This document shows, one piece after another, positions 20,250 to 29,465 of a DNA stretch of 64,000 nucleotides. Each line of letters begins with the position of its first letter. Position 1 is the stretch's first letter. Below the pieces are notes generated by a model. It searched no databases and had not been told where the DNA came from. It worked only from the letters and a program-made list of their open reading frames with translations. Origin of the DNA: CAVZBT01 sp963773605 (GTDB lineage Bacteria; Acidobacteriota; UBA6911); assembly GCA_963773605.1 (NCBI GenBank), contig CAVZBT010000006.1:248001-312000 (forward strand), in the 5' to 3' direction. Made by a program: the position numbers and the translations under genes.

Positions 20250-20927
20250 CTACAAGTAATGCTGCAGCTTCCGCTGCAACAGCTCCCGCGCACGGTGGAG
20301 CCTGGACTTGATGGTTCCCTCCGAGCAACTCAGGATCTTGGCGATGGCCTCGTAGGGCAGCTCCTGTATTTCCTTCATAACAAATGCCGTCCGGTACTTT
20401 TCCGGCAGCGAGCGGATGGCGTCGCCGACCACCTGGCCGCTCTCCTTGCGCAGCACCTCATCGCCAGGGCCCCGCCGCAGGTCGCGCAGCTCGAATTCGG
20501 GGGCGTCGGACTCGTTCCCCTGCCGGGCGCCCCATACGTTTCGGTAGAAGACCTGTCCGCGTCTCTTCCTGTAGCGCATCTCGTCGATGGCCAGGTTGGT
20601 CGCGATGCGGTACAGCCATGTCGAGAACTGATAGATGTGGCTGTACTTCCCGATGTTCTTGTACACGCGCAGAAACGTTTCCTGCGACAGATCGACGGCG
20701 ATGTCGTAGTCCGCGACGATCGCGTTCAGGTAGTTCGTCAGTCCGTCTTTGTACTTGGTGACGAGTTGGGTGAACGCATCGTCGTTGCCGGCGATGAAAT
20801 CGCGAACCAGATCATTGTCGGGGTTGGACGGGGCCTGCTGCAGTCCTGCCTCGAACCCGTCGAGTTCCACCGCTCGTCCCCGCGCTTCAGACATCAACTT
20901 GATCTTCCCCGGTCTCCATAAAGCCAT
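20250..20927 (-). CDS. ECF (sigma-E type) RNA polymerase sigma factor
   Basis: A 225-residue protein with sigma region 2 (AFTQLVTKYKDGLTNYLNA, DLSQETFLRVYKNI, FSTWLYRIATNLAIDEMRYR) and region 4 (SLPEKYRTAFVMKEIQ, YEAIAKILSCSEGTIKSRLH) separated by a linker. It is typical of RpoE/SigW-like envelope-stress sigma factors. An alternative start is the Met at 20894. The next gene encodes the zinc-finger anti-sigma protein and the third the HtrA-like protein. No promoter motif could be fixed upstream. Confidence 0.93.
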   Translation of the reverse strand: MALWRPGKIKLMSEARGRAVELDGFEAGLQQAPSNPDNDLVRDFIAGNDDAFTQLVTKYKDGLTNYLNAIVADYDIAVDLSQETFLRVYKNIGKYSHIYQFSTWLYRIATNLAIDEMRYRKRRGQVFYRNVWGARQGNESDAPEFELRDLRRGPGDEVLRKESGQVVGDAIRSLPEKYRTAFVMKEIQELPYEAIAKILSCSEGTIKSRLHRARELLQRKLQHYL

Positions 20928-20962
20928 ATGCTTAAACGCTTCTCGAAGCGCCGCGTTCCCGT

Positions 20963-23583
20963 TTATTTCATATCCTTCCAGTTGTCAGCGACGTTGAGGT
21001 CCACCCGCAGGGGGACGAGCAATTGCGCGGCGTTTTCCATCTCTTGCCGTACGAGGTCACGGGTCCCCTCGACCTCATCCGTGGGGGACTCGAGCACCAG
21101 TTCATCATGCACTTGGAGCAGAATTTTAGCTGAGGCGCCTCTTTCCCGCAATGCGCCGTGAATTCGAATCATGGCGATCTTGATGATATCGGCCGCCGTG
21201 CCCTGGATGGGGGTATTGACCGCGGTGCGCTCGGCGAACTGGCGGGTGGTGTAGTCGCGGCTGTGGATATCCGGGATGGGCCGGATTCGTCCGTACATCG
21301 TACGGGACCTGCCGGAGAGGCGCACCTCTTCGAGGGTCCGGTCCAGCCATGCCCGCACCCCCTTGTAGCGCTCGAAGTAGGCGTCGATAAACGCCTGTGC
21401 GGCATCGCGGGGTATTCCCAGCTTCTGGGCCAGCCCGAACGCGGAAAGCCCGTAAACGATCCCGAAATTGATCACCTTGGCCATGCGCCGGCACTCGGAA
21501 CGGTTGGCACGTTCCGGCTCGGTAAAGACTTCGCGCGCCGTCCGGTCGTGGATATCTTCGTCGTTCCGGAATGCCTCGACCAGCACAGGGTCTTCCGACA
21601 GGTGCGCAAGGACCCGCAGCTCCACCTGCGAGTAGTCCGCCGAGAGAAGGAGGTTGCCACGCTCGGGGACGAACGCCGCCCGGATAAGGCGCCCGAGATC
21701 CGTTCGGACCGGTATGTTCTGCAGGTTGGGATCCGAACTCGAAAGCCGTCCCGTCGCCGCCCCGGTCTGGTTGAACGACGTGTGCACGCGGCCTGTTTGC
21801 GGGTTGATGAGGGCCGGGAGGCAGTCCACATACGTCGACTTCAGTTTCGAGATCTGCCGGAATTCGAGGATGAGGCGCGGGAGGTCGTACGATTGGGCCA
21901 ACTCCTCGAGGACCGCCTGGTCGGTGCTGTAGCCGCCGGTCTTGCGCGTCTTTTTCGAGGTCGGCAGGTTGAGCCTCTCGAAGAGCACCTCCCCGAGCTG
22001 TCTCGGAGAATTGATGTTGAACTCGGTGCCCGCGGCGGCATAGATCGACGTGGTGAGGCCCGCGAGTTGTTTTTCCATCCGGGCCGAAAGCTCCTTGAGC
22101 ATCGCGGGATTGACCTTTATGCCGGTCCGCTCCATGTCCGCCAGCACGGGTATGAGCGGGCGCTCGATATCGTCCAGAACCGGCTGGAGCTCGAGGCTGC
22201 GGATCTGGGGGTCCAGGAGCTCATGAAGCCGCCGGGTCGACTCGAGTTCGCGGCACAGGTTCTCCCCGATGGCCTCGGTGTCGAGGCCGGCCAGGAGGTC
22301 GCGCTGACCGGTTTCCGCCCCCAGATCGACGTGCAGCTGGTCAAGCGCCCAGCGCCTGAGAGAGTAGTCGCCGTGTGGGGGGAGGTCAGAAACGCCAGGA
22401 GCATGACGTCCTCGACCCTCCCGTCCATGGCGATCTTCCGCCCCTCCTGCGACAACCGGCAGAGCTTGGCATCCCAGCAAATGTGCAGGAGGTCCTGCCG
22501 CATGAGGCGGTCCCACGCGCGGGCGACGGAGTCGTCCAGGAGGTCGAGGATGGCTGCGGGGCCGGTGCCCCCCTGAACGCAGGCGGTCGTGGCGGACTTG
22601 CGCGAGAGAGCCTCCTGGCGATACGCCAGGGCGAAGTAGACCCGTTCCTGCCGGCTCAGCTCCTCCAGGAACGCCTGGGCGGCGCTGCCGCCGAGCCGTT
22701 CCGCCTTCAGCGGCTCCCGCACCTCCTCCTGGAGAAACTCGCGCGTCAGGTTCTTGAATTCGAGCTCGGCGAACAGGTCGAAGGCGAGTTTCCGGTCGGG
22801 CTCGCAGACGGTGAGCAAAGCGAGATCGAGATCGATCGGCAAGTCCTGCCGTATCGTGGCCAGTTCCCGGCTGGTCCGTATGAGCTCGACATTCTGGTGC
22901 AGGCTCTCCTGGTAGGTTTTTCGTTTGATCTTGTCCCAGTTCTGAAGGCAGTTCTCCAGGGTCCCGTAGGTCTGGATGAGTTCCTTCGCGCCCTTTTCGC
23001 CGATGCCCGGCGCCCCGGGTATGTTGTCTACCGTGTCGCCCCACAGGCCGAGGAGATCGGCCACCTGCTCGGGCCTGACCCCCATTTTCTCCTGGACCTT
23101 GGTCGCGTCCAGGACGAGGTTGTCCTTCATGGGATCCAGCACGAAGATGCTGTCGTTGACGAGCTGGAGCATGTCCTTGTCGCTCGTGACGACCATCGAG
23201 ATCAGCCCCTGCTCGGCCGCCTTCCGGGAAAGCGTTCCGATCACGTCGTCCGCCTCGTAGCCCGGGTAGACGATCACCGGCACGCAAAATGCCTCGCAGA
23301 CCCTGCGGATGTACGGGAGCTGCTGGATGAGATCATCCGGCATCGGCTTGCGCTGGGCTTTGTAGGCGTCGTACTTCACGTGCCGGACGGTCGGACCCTC
23401 CAGGTCGAGAGCCACCCCGATGTAATCGGGCTTCTCATCCTGCATGAGCTTGCGCAGCATGGAGGTGAACCCGTAGATGGCGTTCGTCGGGAGGCCCTTG
23501 CTACTGCGCAGGTTACGTATGGCATAGTACGCGCGATAAATGTGGGACATCCCGTCGATAAGGTACAGGCGTTTACGACTCAC
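20963..23583 (-). CDS. polA: DNA polymerase I (one frameshift)
   Basis: The N-terminal part (GTG 23583 to about 22380) is the 5'-3' nuclease domain, with YLIDGMSHIYRAYYAIRNL, IVYPGYEADDVIGTL, TSDKDMLQLV and the helix-hairpin NIPGAPGIGEKGAKELI. The C-terminal part (about 22375 to 20963) holds the polymerase: motif A LLLSADYSQVELRVLAHLS, motif B RRMAKVINFGIVYG and motif C LLQVHDELVLE. The frame changes at a run of six G (22377-22382), and homology continues across it, so a homopolymer indel is likely. The central 3'-5' exonuclease region is weakly conserved and probably inactive. GTG was chosen because it follows AAGGAAG. PolA fills gaps in repair and removes RNA primers. Confidence 0.92.
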
Positions 23584-23616
23584 GGCAGCTTCCTTGCGAG
23601 AGCGGTTGGAATAGTT

Positions 23617-24066
23617 ATGACAATGCCAGATTGTACCATGACCCACGGGAGCCCCCTGGACGAAACCATCTGCTCGATCCTTACCCGCTTCAATCGGATA
23701 GCGGTCGTCGGGTTGTCGGATCGCCGTTCCCGGGAGAGCCACCGGGTCGCCTCCTACATGCAGGCGCACGGCTACACGATCCTGCCGATCAATCCGAGGA
23801 TCGATGGGGCTCTGGGGGTGAAATCCTACCCGGACCTGACCTCGGCGCCGGGGCCCATCGAGATCGTGAACATTTTCCGGCGCACCGAGCACCTGGCGCA
23901 GGTGGTCGAGCAGGCCATACAGGCCCGGGCGCGGGCCATCTGGATGCAGAGCGGGCTTTCGGACGAACGGGCCGCCGCCCGCGCCCGCGCGGCGGGCCTG
24001 CAGGTCGTGATGAACCGCTGCATCATGGTGGAGCACGGCCACCACACCGGAGACGGACTAGGATAA
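23617..24066 (+). CDS. CoA-binding domain protein (YccU-like)
   Basis: A 149-residue Rossmann-type CoA-binding domain: RIAVVGLSDRRSRESHRVASYM, GYTILPINPRI, VKSYPDL, IEIVNIFRRTEHLAQVVEQAI, AIWMQSGLSDE and VMNRCIMVEHGHH. This matches the small stand-alone YccU-type proteins related to the CoA-binding half of succinyl-CoA synthetase. Its role is unknown; binding of CoA or an acyl-CoA is inferred from the fold. It is divergent from polA with only 33 bp between start codons. Starts at 23623 and 23638 are also possible. Confidence 0.85.
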   Translation: MTMPDCTMTHGSPLDETICSILTRFNRIAVVGLSDRRSRESHRVASYMQAHGYTILPINPRIDGALGVKSYPDLTSAPGPIEIVNIFRRTEHLAQVVEQAIQARARAIWMQSGLSDERAAARARAAGLQVVMNRCIMVEHGHHTGDGLG

Positions 24067-24080
24067 ATCCGTTGTGGATT

Positions 24081-24120
24081 GCGGCCTCGGCCGCGCCGTG
24101 TCCTCCGTGACTGGCTTCTG
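24081..24120. repeat. Family A repeat, GCGGCC type
   Basis: GCGGCC-TC-GGCCGC palindrome (24081-24094) followed by GCCGTG...CCGTGACTGGCTTCTGA. The copy at 50425-50466 shares both the palindrome and most of the flank. Confidence 0.6.
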
Positions 24121-24296
24121 AACTTATTCCGCTCTCTACAGTAACTTAATCAGATTTTGCTGGCCAGACCTTCACGAACCTCTCCGCCTTGGTGCCGTAG
24201 TCAAATCGGGATCGGCAAAAACTCAGGGAACTCTCCGCGTGGATCGGGGTGCGCGAGGACTCAAAGGACTCCGGCTTTGATGGGGTTAAACCTGAT

Positions 24297-24854
24297 ATGA
24301 TCGATGCAATTATGACACGGGAAAATCCTGAGACTGTTGTTTTGCGCCATGACGAGTATTACCGCGGCATCATCGTCACCCTCCAGGTCGACACCATCCG
24401 ACTCCCTTCCGGGGGCACCGCGATCCGCGAGGTGGTACTTCACCCGGGGGGTGTGGTGGCGGTGCCGGTGCTCGATGACGGCCGCGTGCTCCTGATTCGA
24501 CAATTCCGCTATCCGCTGGGCAAGTACATACTCGAACTCCCGGCGGGCAAGCTCGACGCCGGGCTTTCGCCGCTGGGGACAATCACGCGGGAGATAGAGG
24601 AGGAAACCGGCCACCGCGCTTCCGACGTCACCTACCAGATGTCGTTCTACACGACCCCGGGGATCAGCAACGAGGTGATCCACCTGTTCCTGGCGCGCGG
24701 TCTCACGCCCGTCTCCCAGAGCCTCGAAGAGGGGGAACACATCACGGTCGAACCCTACACCCTGGAAGCGTGTCTGGAGGGCATTCGGAAAGGAGACATC
24801 GCCGACGCCAAAACGATCCTCGGGCTACTCTGGTATCGCATGAACTTTGTCTGA
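24297..24854 (+). CDS. Nudix hydrolase, ADP-ribose pyrophosphatase-like
   Basis: A 185-residue protein with a family-typical N-terminal beta-domain (LRHDEYYRGIIVTLQVDTIRL) and Nudix box GKLDAGLSPLGTITREIEEETGH. The REIEEETG core with its metal-binding glutamates is intact, but the conserved Glu six residues after the first Gly is Leu here. ADP-ribose or a similar nucleoside diphosphate sugar is the expected substrate. I prefer ATG 24297; a GTG at 24249 and an ATG at 24312 are in frame, and none has a strong ribosome site. It leads into the zinc-ribbon coiled-coil gene after 41 bp. Confidence 0.85.
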   Translation: MIDAIMTRENPETVVLRHDEYYRGIIVTLQVDTIRLPSGGTAIREVVLHPGGVVAVPVLDDGRVLLIRQFRYPLGKYILELPAGKLDAGLSPLGTITREIEEETGHRASDVTYQMSFYTTPGISNEVIHLFLARGLTPVSQSLEEGEHITVEPYTLEACLEGIRKGDIADAKTILGLLWYRMNFV

Positions 24855-24895
24855 AGTCCCGGGGCAAACCGGCCGATCTGAAAACAGGTACCAAG

Positions 24896-26236
24896 ATGCG
24901 TCCCCCTGCCTCATTGGACGGAGTCGTTGTGAACTGCCCAAAATGCGGATACCCCCAGGAAGAACGTCTTGACTGCGTGAAATGCGGCATCGTGTTCAGC
25001 AAGTACGTCATGCACCTGACCGATCGGGCGGGTCGCCAGGAACCTCAGGCATCGCTGCCGCGCAACCTGCCGCCGCTGCCGCCGTCACCCGAAGAAGTGG
25101 CGCCGCCGGATGTGGTCGAGTTGCGCCAGACCGTGCGCGAACTGAGCCGCCGATTCAGCGAGGTCGAGTTCGAGAGGGCAGAGAGAAACCAGATCCGGTC
25201 GGAGTTGCGCGGCCTCGATCAGAAGATGCGGGAGGCCGTGAGCCAGATGGGGGCGCGCCTGGCGGATTTCGAGGCTCGCGTGAACGACATCCCGCAGCCG
25301 CCTCCGGACCCTCCGCTGGACCTGCTAAAGGAGCAGATTTGGGAAGAGGATCTGGGACCACTGCTGGAGAGAATAGATCACCTCGAGGCGGCGCTCGAGA
25401 AGAGCGCACCTGAGCCGCCCGCACAGCCCGACCCGCAGGTTGTCGACGGCCTTGCGAAACTCGAGGCGCGGCTCGGTGAGCTCGACCGCAGGGTCGCCGC
25501 CGTGCAGGCTGCACCCAAGACGCCCGCGCAGCCCGACCCGCAGCTTGCCGAAGAACTTGCGAAACTCGAGGCGCGGCTCGGTGAGGTCGACCGCAGGGTC
25601 GCTGCCGCGCAGGCTGCCGGCGCCACTGGGGCCGGGACTCTGGAAAAGACGATGCGGGAGCTGGCGGAACTGCGACCAGCCGTACAGGCCGCCACCATCC
25701 GGTACTCGGAAATCGGCGATCTGAAGAAGAACGCACTCGTGCTCCAGAACCAGGTCGAGTCTCTGAGCCAGGCGCTCGAGTGCCAGAAAAAGGACCCGCT
25801 CAACGGCAGCTCCGCAAAGCTCAACGAGCTGCAGACGGAAGTGCTGGCGCTCCGAGCGGAAGTCCGCCAGAGCTTCAAACAACTGGCTGCGCTCGAGTCT
25901 CCGGCCGACGCGCACGGGGCCGACCTCCGGGCGATGGCGGACGAAATCGCCGCCCTGAAAAAATCGGTCGTGGAGTATGCTCCGGCGCTGGCCGAGAGGA
26001 ACAGCCGGATCACAAGCCTCGAGGCGGAATGGGCCGAGAGGAACAACCGGATCACAGGCCTCGAGGCAGAATCGGCCGGGATGGCCGCGCGGCTTGCGGC
26101 GCTGCATCAGAGGGTTGGGGCGCTCGAGACGCCGGCCGACGCGTCGCGCCCGCCGATAGAAGACGACGTCCATTCGATCCGCGACAACCTCGACCAGATA
26201 CGCTCCTTCATGAACACCCTGGCCCGGAAGCTCTGA
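24896..26236 (+). CDS. Zinc-ribbon protein with long coiled-coil tail
   Basis: About 446 residues. The start carries a CxxC...CxxC ribbon (NCPKCGYPQEERLDCVKCGIVF), followed by a Pro-rich linker and a long Glu/Arg/Ala/Leu-rich coiled coil. Within it are two direct repeats built on AKLEARLGE-DRRVAA-QAA (about 25450-25520 and 25555-25615) and a shorter pair, ERNSRITSLEAEWA/ERNNRITGLEAESA. No enzymatic motif is visible. Similar zinc-ribbon/coiled-coil proteins occur in this phylum without known role; a structural or scaffolding job is inference. ATG 24896 is preferred over GTG codons just downstream. Confidence 0.7.
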   Translation: MRPPASLDGVVVNCPKCGYPQEERLDCVKCGIVFSKYVMHLTDRAGRQEPQASLPRNLPPLPPSPEEVAPPDVVELRQTVRELSRRFSEVEFERAERNQIRSELRGLDQKMREAVSQMGARLADFEARVNDIPQPPPDPPLDLLKEQIWEEDLGPLLERIDHLEAALEKSAPEPPAQPDPQVVDGLAKLEARLGELDRRVAAVQAAPKTPAQPDPQLAEELAKLEARLGEVDRRVAAAQAAGATGAGTLEKTMRELAELRPAVQAATIRYSEIGDLKKNALVLQNQVESLSQALECQKKDPLNGSSAKLNELQTEVLALRAEVRQSFKQLAALESPADAHGADLRAMADEIAALKKSVVEYAPALAERNSRITSLEAEWAERNNRITGLEAESAGMAARLAALHQRVGALETPADASRPPIEDDVHSIRDNLDQIRSFMNTLARKL

Positions 26237-26253
26237 GGACAGTTGCCCGTCCA

Positions 26254-26333
26254 ATGGGCTACCGCCGCAGGGTAACGGAGAAACCCACGGGTTGAGCAAG
26301 ATTCCGGGCCCCGGCGAGCCGACGCGGCCCACC
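26254..26333 (+). repeat. Family B dispersed repeat, copy 2
   Basis: ATGGGCTACCGCC...CCCACGGGTTGAGCAAGAT...GCCGACGCGGCCCAC, matching the reverse complement of 14141-14220 over about 80 bp. Confidence 0.7.
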
Positions 26334-26381
26334 AGGACGGCCTCACCTTCCACTCCGCACTCCCGTTCGAGCGTTTTTGTG

Positions 26382-26390
26382 TGCTATAAT
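26382..26390 (+). promoter_or_regulatory. Extended -10 promoter upstream of the zinc-ribbon/CarD-like gene
   Basis: TGC-TATAAT, a perfect extended -10 hexamer, ends 23 bases before the ATG at 26414. No convincing -35 is present, as expected for extended -10 promoters. Confidence 0.6.
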
Positions 26391-26413
26391 CCCGTTTTTC
26401 GAGGTAAATCCTG

Positions 26414-26836
26414 ATGACCAAGATCGCGGTTGGTTCGGACGTCGAGGCCTATTGCACGAAATGCAAGATGGTGCTTGCTCACACAGTCGTGGCCGTTCAG
26501 GGGGCTAAGCCGCGCCGCGTGAAGTGCAATACCTGCGGCGGTGACCACAACTTCCGACCGACCAAGCCCGTGGCGAAAACTGCGGCCAAGAAGACGACGA
26601 CGAAGGCCAAGTCGACTTCGACACGCAAGGTGCGGCAATCCTGGGACGAGATCATGCAGGATGCGTCGGGCAAGCCGCACAAAACCTACTCGATGGCGGG
26701 AAGCTTTGGCGAAGGGGACTGGATCGAGCACAACACATTCGGGCTCGGCTGCGTCCAGACCTTCACGGCCCCGAACAAAATCACCGTCCGATTTGCCGAT
26801 TCCACGCGAACGCTCGTCTGCAACAGAACCAACTAG
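26414..26836 (+). CDS. Small zinc-ribbon protein with C-terminal CarD/Tudor-like module
   Basis: A 140-residue basic protein. The N-terminal ribbon has YCTKCKMVLAHTVVAV and KCNTCGGDHNFRPT (two CxxC pairs). A Lys/Thr/Ala-rich linker follows, then a C-terminal module DWIEHNTFGLGCVQTFTAPNKITVRF that resembles the H-x2-FG-x-G-x-V pattern of CarD/RID and UvrD Tudor-like domains. Such modules bind RNA polymerase or nucleic acids, so a transcription or repair link is possible, but unproven. A perfect extended -10 precedes it. The RluA-like gene begins 10 nt downstream, so they are probably co-transcribed. Confidence 0.7.
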   Translation: MTKIAVGSDVEAYCTKCKMVLAHTVVAVQGAKPRRVKCNTCGGDHNFRPTKPVAKTAAKKTTTKAKSTSTRKVRQSWDEIMQDASGKPHKTYSMAGSFGEGDWIEHNTFGLGCVQTFTAPNKITVRFADSTRTLVCNRTN

Positions 26837-26846
26837 GCCAGCCTGG

Positions 26847-27758
26847 GTGCGCGCGGTCATCCCGGAACCCTGTGCGCTGCTCGAAGCGCTGCGTTCGCTC
26901 GTCGCGGGAGCGGCGAACCGGACCCTGCGCCAGATGCTCGATGCCGGCCGCGTGCGCGTCAACGGCGCGGTCTGCAAGGTCGCGCGCCGTCCCCTCCGGC
27001 GCGGCGACATCGTCGAAATCGGCGGCCGGACCGACGCACCCGTCCGTGTCCACGGGATCGAGATCCTGTTCGAAGACGACGCGCTGCTCGTCGTCCACAA
27101 GCCCGCCGGCCTCCTGACCGTCGCTACCCTCCACGAACACGAACGCACGGCTTACGCGTTTCTCCGCCGCCGCCTCAAAGAACAGGACGCGCGGCAGAAG
27201 CTCTTTATCGTGCACCGGCTGGACAGGTTCGTCAGTGGGCTGCTTGCTTTCGCGAAGGGCGAGGAGGTGCAGGCGGCGCTGCAGGCTCAGTTCAAGAAAC
27301 ACTCGATCGACAGGAAATACTTTGCGATTGTCGAGGGGAACGTGACGGCGCAGCGCGGGACGATCGAGAGCCGGCTCGCCGAGAACCGGGCCCGACGCAT
27401 GCATTCGACCGAGGACCCGGACGCCGGCAAACGCGCCGTGACGCACTACCGCGTGCTGCAGCGCCTGTCCAACGTCTCCTCGCTCGAGGTGACACTCGAG
27501 ACGGGCAGGAAGAACCAGATCCGGGCGCATATGGCGGAAGCCGGGCACCCGATTGTGGGGGATCGCGCCTACGGCAGCACCATGGATCCGTTCGGCCGCA
27601 TCGGGCTGCATGCCTTTCTGCTCGGCTTCGACCACCCTGTCGAGCGGAGGCGGTTGCAGTTCGAAATCCCGCCGCCCCCGGAATTCAGGAAATATCTTCC
27701 GTCGCGGATCGATCCGACGCACGAACCATCGGGTTCAGAAACCGCTCCAGGTCGGTGA
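26847..27758 (+). CDS. RluA-family pseudouridine synthase
   Basis: A 303-residue protein with an N-terminal S4-like RNA-binding segment (RTLRQMLDAGRVRVNGAVC, about residues 20-60) and a catalytic domain with IVHRLDRFVSGLLAFAK, where the HRLD aspartate is the nucleophile. Later motifs RKNQIRAHMAEAGHPIVGD and FLLGFDHPV are typical of RluA/RluC/RluD. It isomerises specific uridines in rRNA or tRNA; the target cannot be told from sequence. The GTG at 26847 begins right after the upstream stop. Its last 74 bp overlap the convergent HAD gene. Confidence 0.9.
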   Translation: MRAVIPEPCALLEALRSLVAGAANRTLRQMLDAGRVRVNGAVCKVARRPLRRGDIVEIGGRTDAPVRVHGIEILFEDDALLVVHKPAGLLTVATLHEHERTAYAFLRRRLKEQDARQKLFIVHRLDRFVSGLLAFAKGEEVQAALQAQFKKHSIDRKYFAIVEGNVTAQRGTIESRLAENRARRMHSTEDPDAGKRAVTHYRVLQRLSNVSSLEVTLETGRKNQIRAHMAEAGHPIVGDRAYGSTMDPFGRIGLHAFLLGFDHPVERRRLQFEIPPPPEFRKYLPSRIDPTHEPSGSETAPGR

Positions 27759-28352
27759 TCCTGGAAATCTGGCCATCGGCACCCTCGGCAGTCTCACCCT
27801 CCCGCAGAAGGACGGTGAGCATCCCCATCTTGCGTGCGGGAGGAGGTTTACCAGCGAGTCCTCCACGAACACGCACTCCTCCGGCCGGGCGTCGATCGTC
27901 CGCAGCGCCTTTTCGTAGGCGCGCCGATCCGGTTTGACGACGAACTCCAGCGCGCGTATGTCGATGGTCCGCTCAAAATGACGCGCGATCCCGAGCCGCC
28001 CCAGCACACGAGCGGCGTGCGGGGCGTCGGCGTTGGTGAAAACCACTTTGCGCAACGCGATCCGGCCCAGCATCTCGTCCAGCAACGGGTCGTGATCGAT
28101 ATACCGCGCGAGAGGCAGGTCGTGCACGAAGTCGAGGAACTCGTCCGGGTTGACGTCATGGTAGTGGCGCAGCGCGTTCAGCGTGGTGCCGAAGGCGTTG
28201 AGGTAGTGCTCCCTGATTTCGGTGACGTCGGCGGGGTCGAACCCCAGCCTTTCCGTCATGTACAGATTGATCCGGGCGCCGATGGCTTCCCAGAGGCCGC
28301 ACGACTGCGGATAAAGCGTGTTGTCGAGATCAAGAAGGAGAAAACGCAGCAT
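27685..28352 (-). CDS. HAD-family pyrimidine 5'-nucleotidase-like hydrolase (frameshifted near 3' end)
   Basis: The first 170 residues are in frame: motif I LLLDLDNTLYP with both aspartates, motif II FTNADAPHAARVLGRLG, motif III PDRRAYEKAL, motif IV VFVEDSLVNLLP. The DLDNTLYP form and the small alpha-helical cap match pyrimidine 5'-nucleotidases of the SDT1/YjjG type. Just after motif IV (about 27840) the frame shifts; the other frame continues PARKMGMLTVLLREGE and ends at 27685. Loss of one C in a CCCC run would explain it. The gene is convergent with, and overlaps, the RluA gene. Confidence 0.8.
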
Positions 28353-28446
28353 GGGTTTGGAAAGTTAATTGAAGATCCCCCTCAGATCAAGGATCGAGAG
28401 CAATAAACCGATGAAGAATCCGCCCCGGGGCGAAGCGAAGCCGGGG

Positions 28447-28452
28447 TAAAAT
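28447..28452 (+). promoter_or_regulatory. -10-like hexamer before a possibly leaderless start
   Basis: TAAAAT ends 6 nt before the ATG at 28459, which has no Shine-Dalgarno sequence. The spacing would put transcription start at the start codon. No -35 is recognisable. Confidence 0.4.
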
Positions 28453-28458
28453 AGGGTC

Positions 28459-29349
28459 ATGAAACTCCGGTTGACCGACATCGACGCTTCGATATGCATC
28501 GCATCCGACGGTGCATGGGGGACGCAGTTGCAGAGCCTTGGGCTGACGCCCGGCGCCGCGCCGGAGCTCTGGAACCTGGAACACCCGGAAAAGGTGGCAA
28601 CGGTGGCTCGCTCCTATGGCGCGGCCGGGTCGAAGATCATCCTCACCAACACCTTCGGCGGCAACCGGTTCGTGCTCGGCCGCCATGGCCTGGCGGAGAA
28701 GCTCGCGGACGTGAACGTGCACGGGGCGCGCATCTCCCGCGAGGCGGCGGGGGAAACGGCCCTGGTCTTCGGATCGATGGGTCCCACCGGGATCCTGCTG
28801 ATGGATGGAACCGTGCCCGAGAGCGAGATCTACGAGACGTACCATCTCCAGGCGGCAGCGCTCCAGCGCGGCGGGGTCGACGCCATCCTGATCGAGACCA
28901 TGAGCGATGTCGCCGAGATGAATATTGCCGCGCGCGCGGCACGCGACGCCACGCCGCTCCCGGTCGTGCTCAGCATGACCTTCGATTCCGGGCGCGACAA
29001 GACCCGAACCATGATGGGGGTCACGCCGGAGCAGGCGGTCGAGGCCATGCGGCAATCCGGCGCGTGGATGGTCGGAGCCAACTGCGGTTCGGGCCCCGAA
29101 AACTACGTCACCGTGTGCAGGAGAATGCGGGCCGTCACCTCCTTGCCGATCTGGATCAAAGCCAATGCCGGCATGCCTGTCATGAAGGATGGGGGGGTCG
29201 AGTACCCGCAGGACCCCGCGACATTTGCGGGTTATGCCGGGATGCTCCGGAGCGCAGGCGCCAACGTCATCGGCGGCTGCTGCGGCACCACTCCCGAGCA
29301 CATTCGCCGTTTGAGCGCGGCGCTGGCCGCCGGAACCTCCGCCGCCTGA
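28459..29349 (+). CDS. Homocysteine S-methyltransferase family protein
   Basis: A 296-residue protein of the zinc-dependent S-methyltransferase family. It shows ASDGAWGTQLQSLGL, ILTNTFGGNRFVL, LVFGSMGPTG, IETMSDVAEMNIAARAAR, WMVGANCGSGP and the C-terminal zinc motif IGGCCGTTPEHIRRL; with the upstream Cys of ANCGSG this gives the C...CC thiolate zinc site. It should transfer a methyl group from a donor such as betaine or a corrinoid protein, as in BHMT or the MetH N-terminal module. No corrinoid partner is visible near it, so the donor is unknown. Confidence 0.9.
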   Translation: MKLRLTDIDASICIASDGAWGTQLQSLGLTPGAAPELWNLEHPEKVATVARSYGAAGSKIILTNTFGGNRFVLGRHGLAEKLADVNVHGARISREAAGETALVFGSMGPTGILLMDGTVPESEIYETYHLQAAALQRGGVDAILIETMSDVAEMNIAARAARDATPLPVVLSMTFDSGRDKTRTMMGVTPEQAVEAMRQSGAWMVGANCGSGPENYVTVCRRMRAVTSLPIWIKANAGMPVMKDGGVEYPQDPATFAGYAGMLRSAGANVIGGCCGTTPEHIRRLSAALAAGTSAA

Positions 29350-29465
29350 GGGGAGGGTTCGAGTGTGCCGCCCGTGACCTTGAGCCCGGGGTCTCCGATC
29401 TCGGGGCCGGATGCTCCGTCTTTCCGCACCAGGCTACCCCGGGCGTCGTCTGAAAGAGGTCCGAC

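Noticed and set aside
22375..23616. Long open plus-strand frame before the CoA-binding gene
   Set aside because: It is antisense to the polA 5'-nuclease domain; only the part from 23617 has protein homology.
24249..24296. GTG start for the Nudix gene at 24249
   Set aside because: It adds 16 residues without family similarity and lacks a ribosome site; kept only as an alternative.
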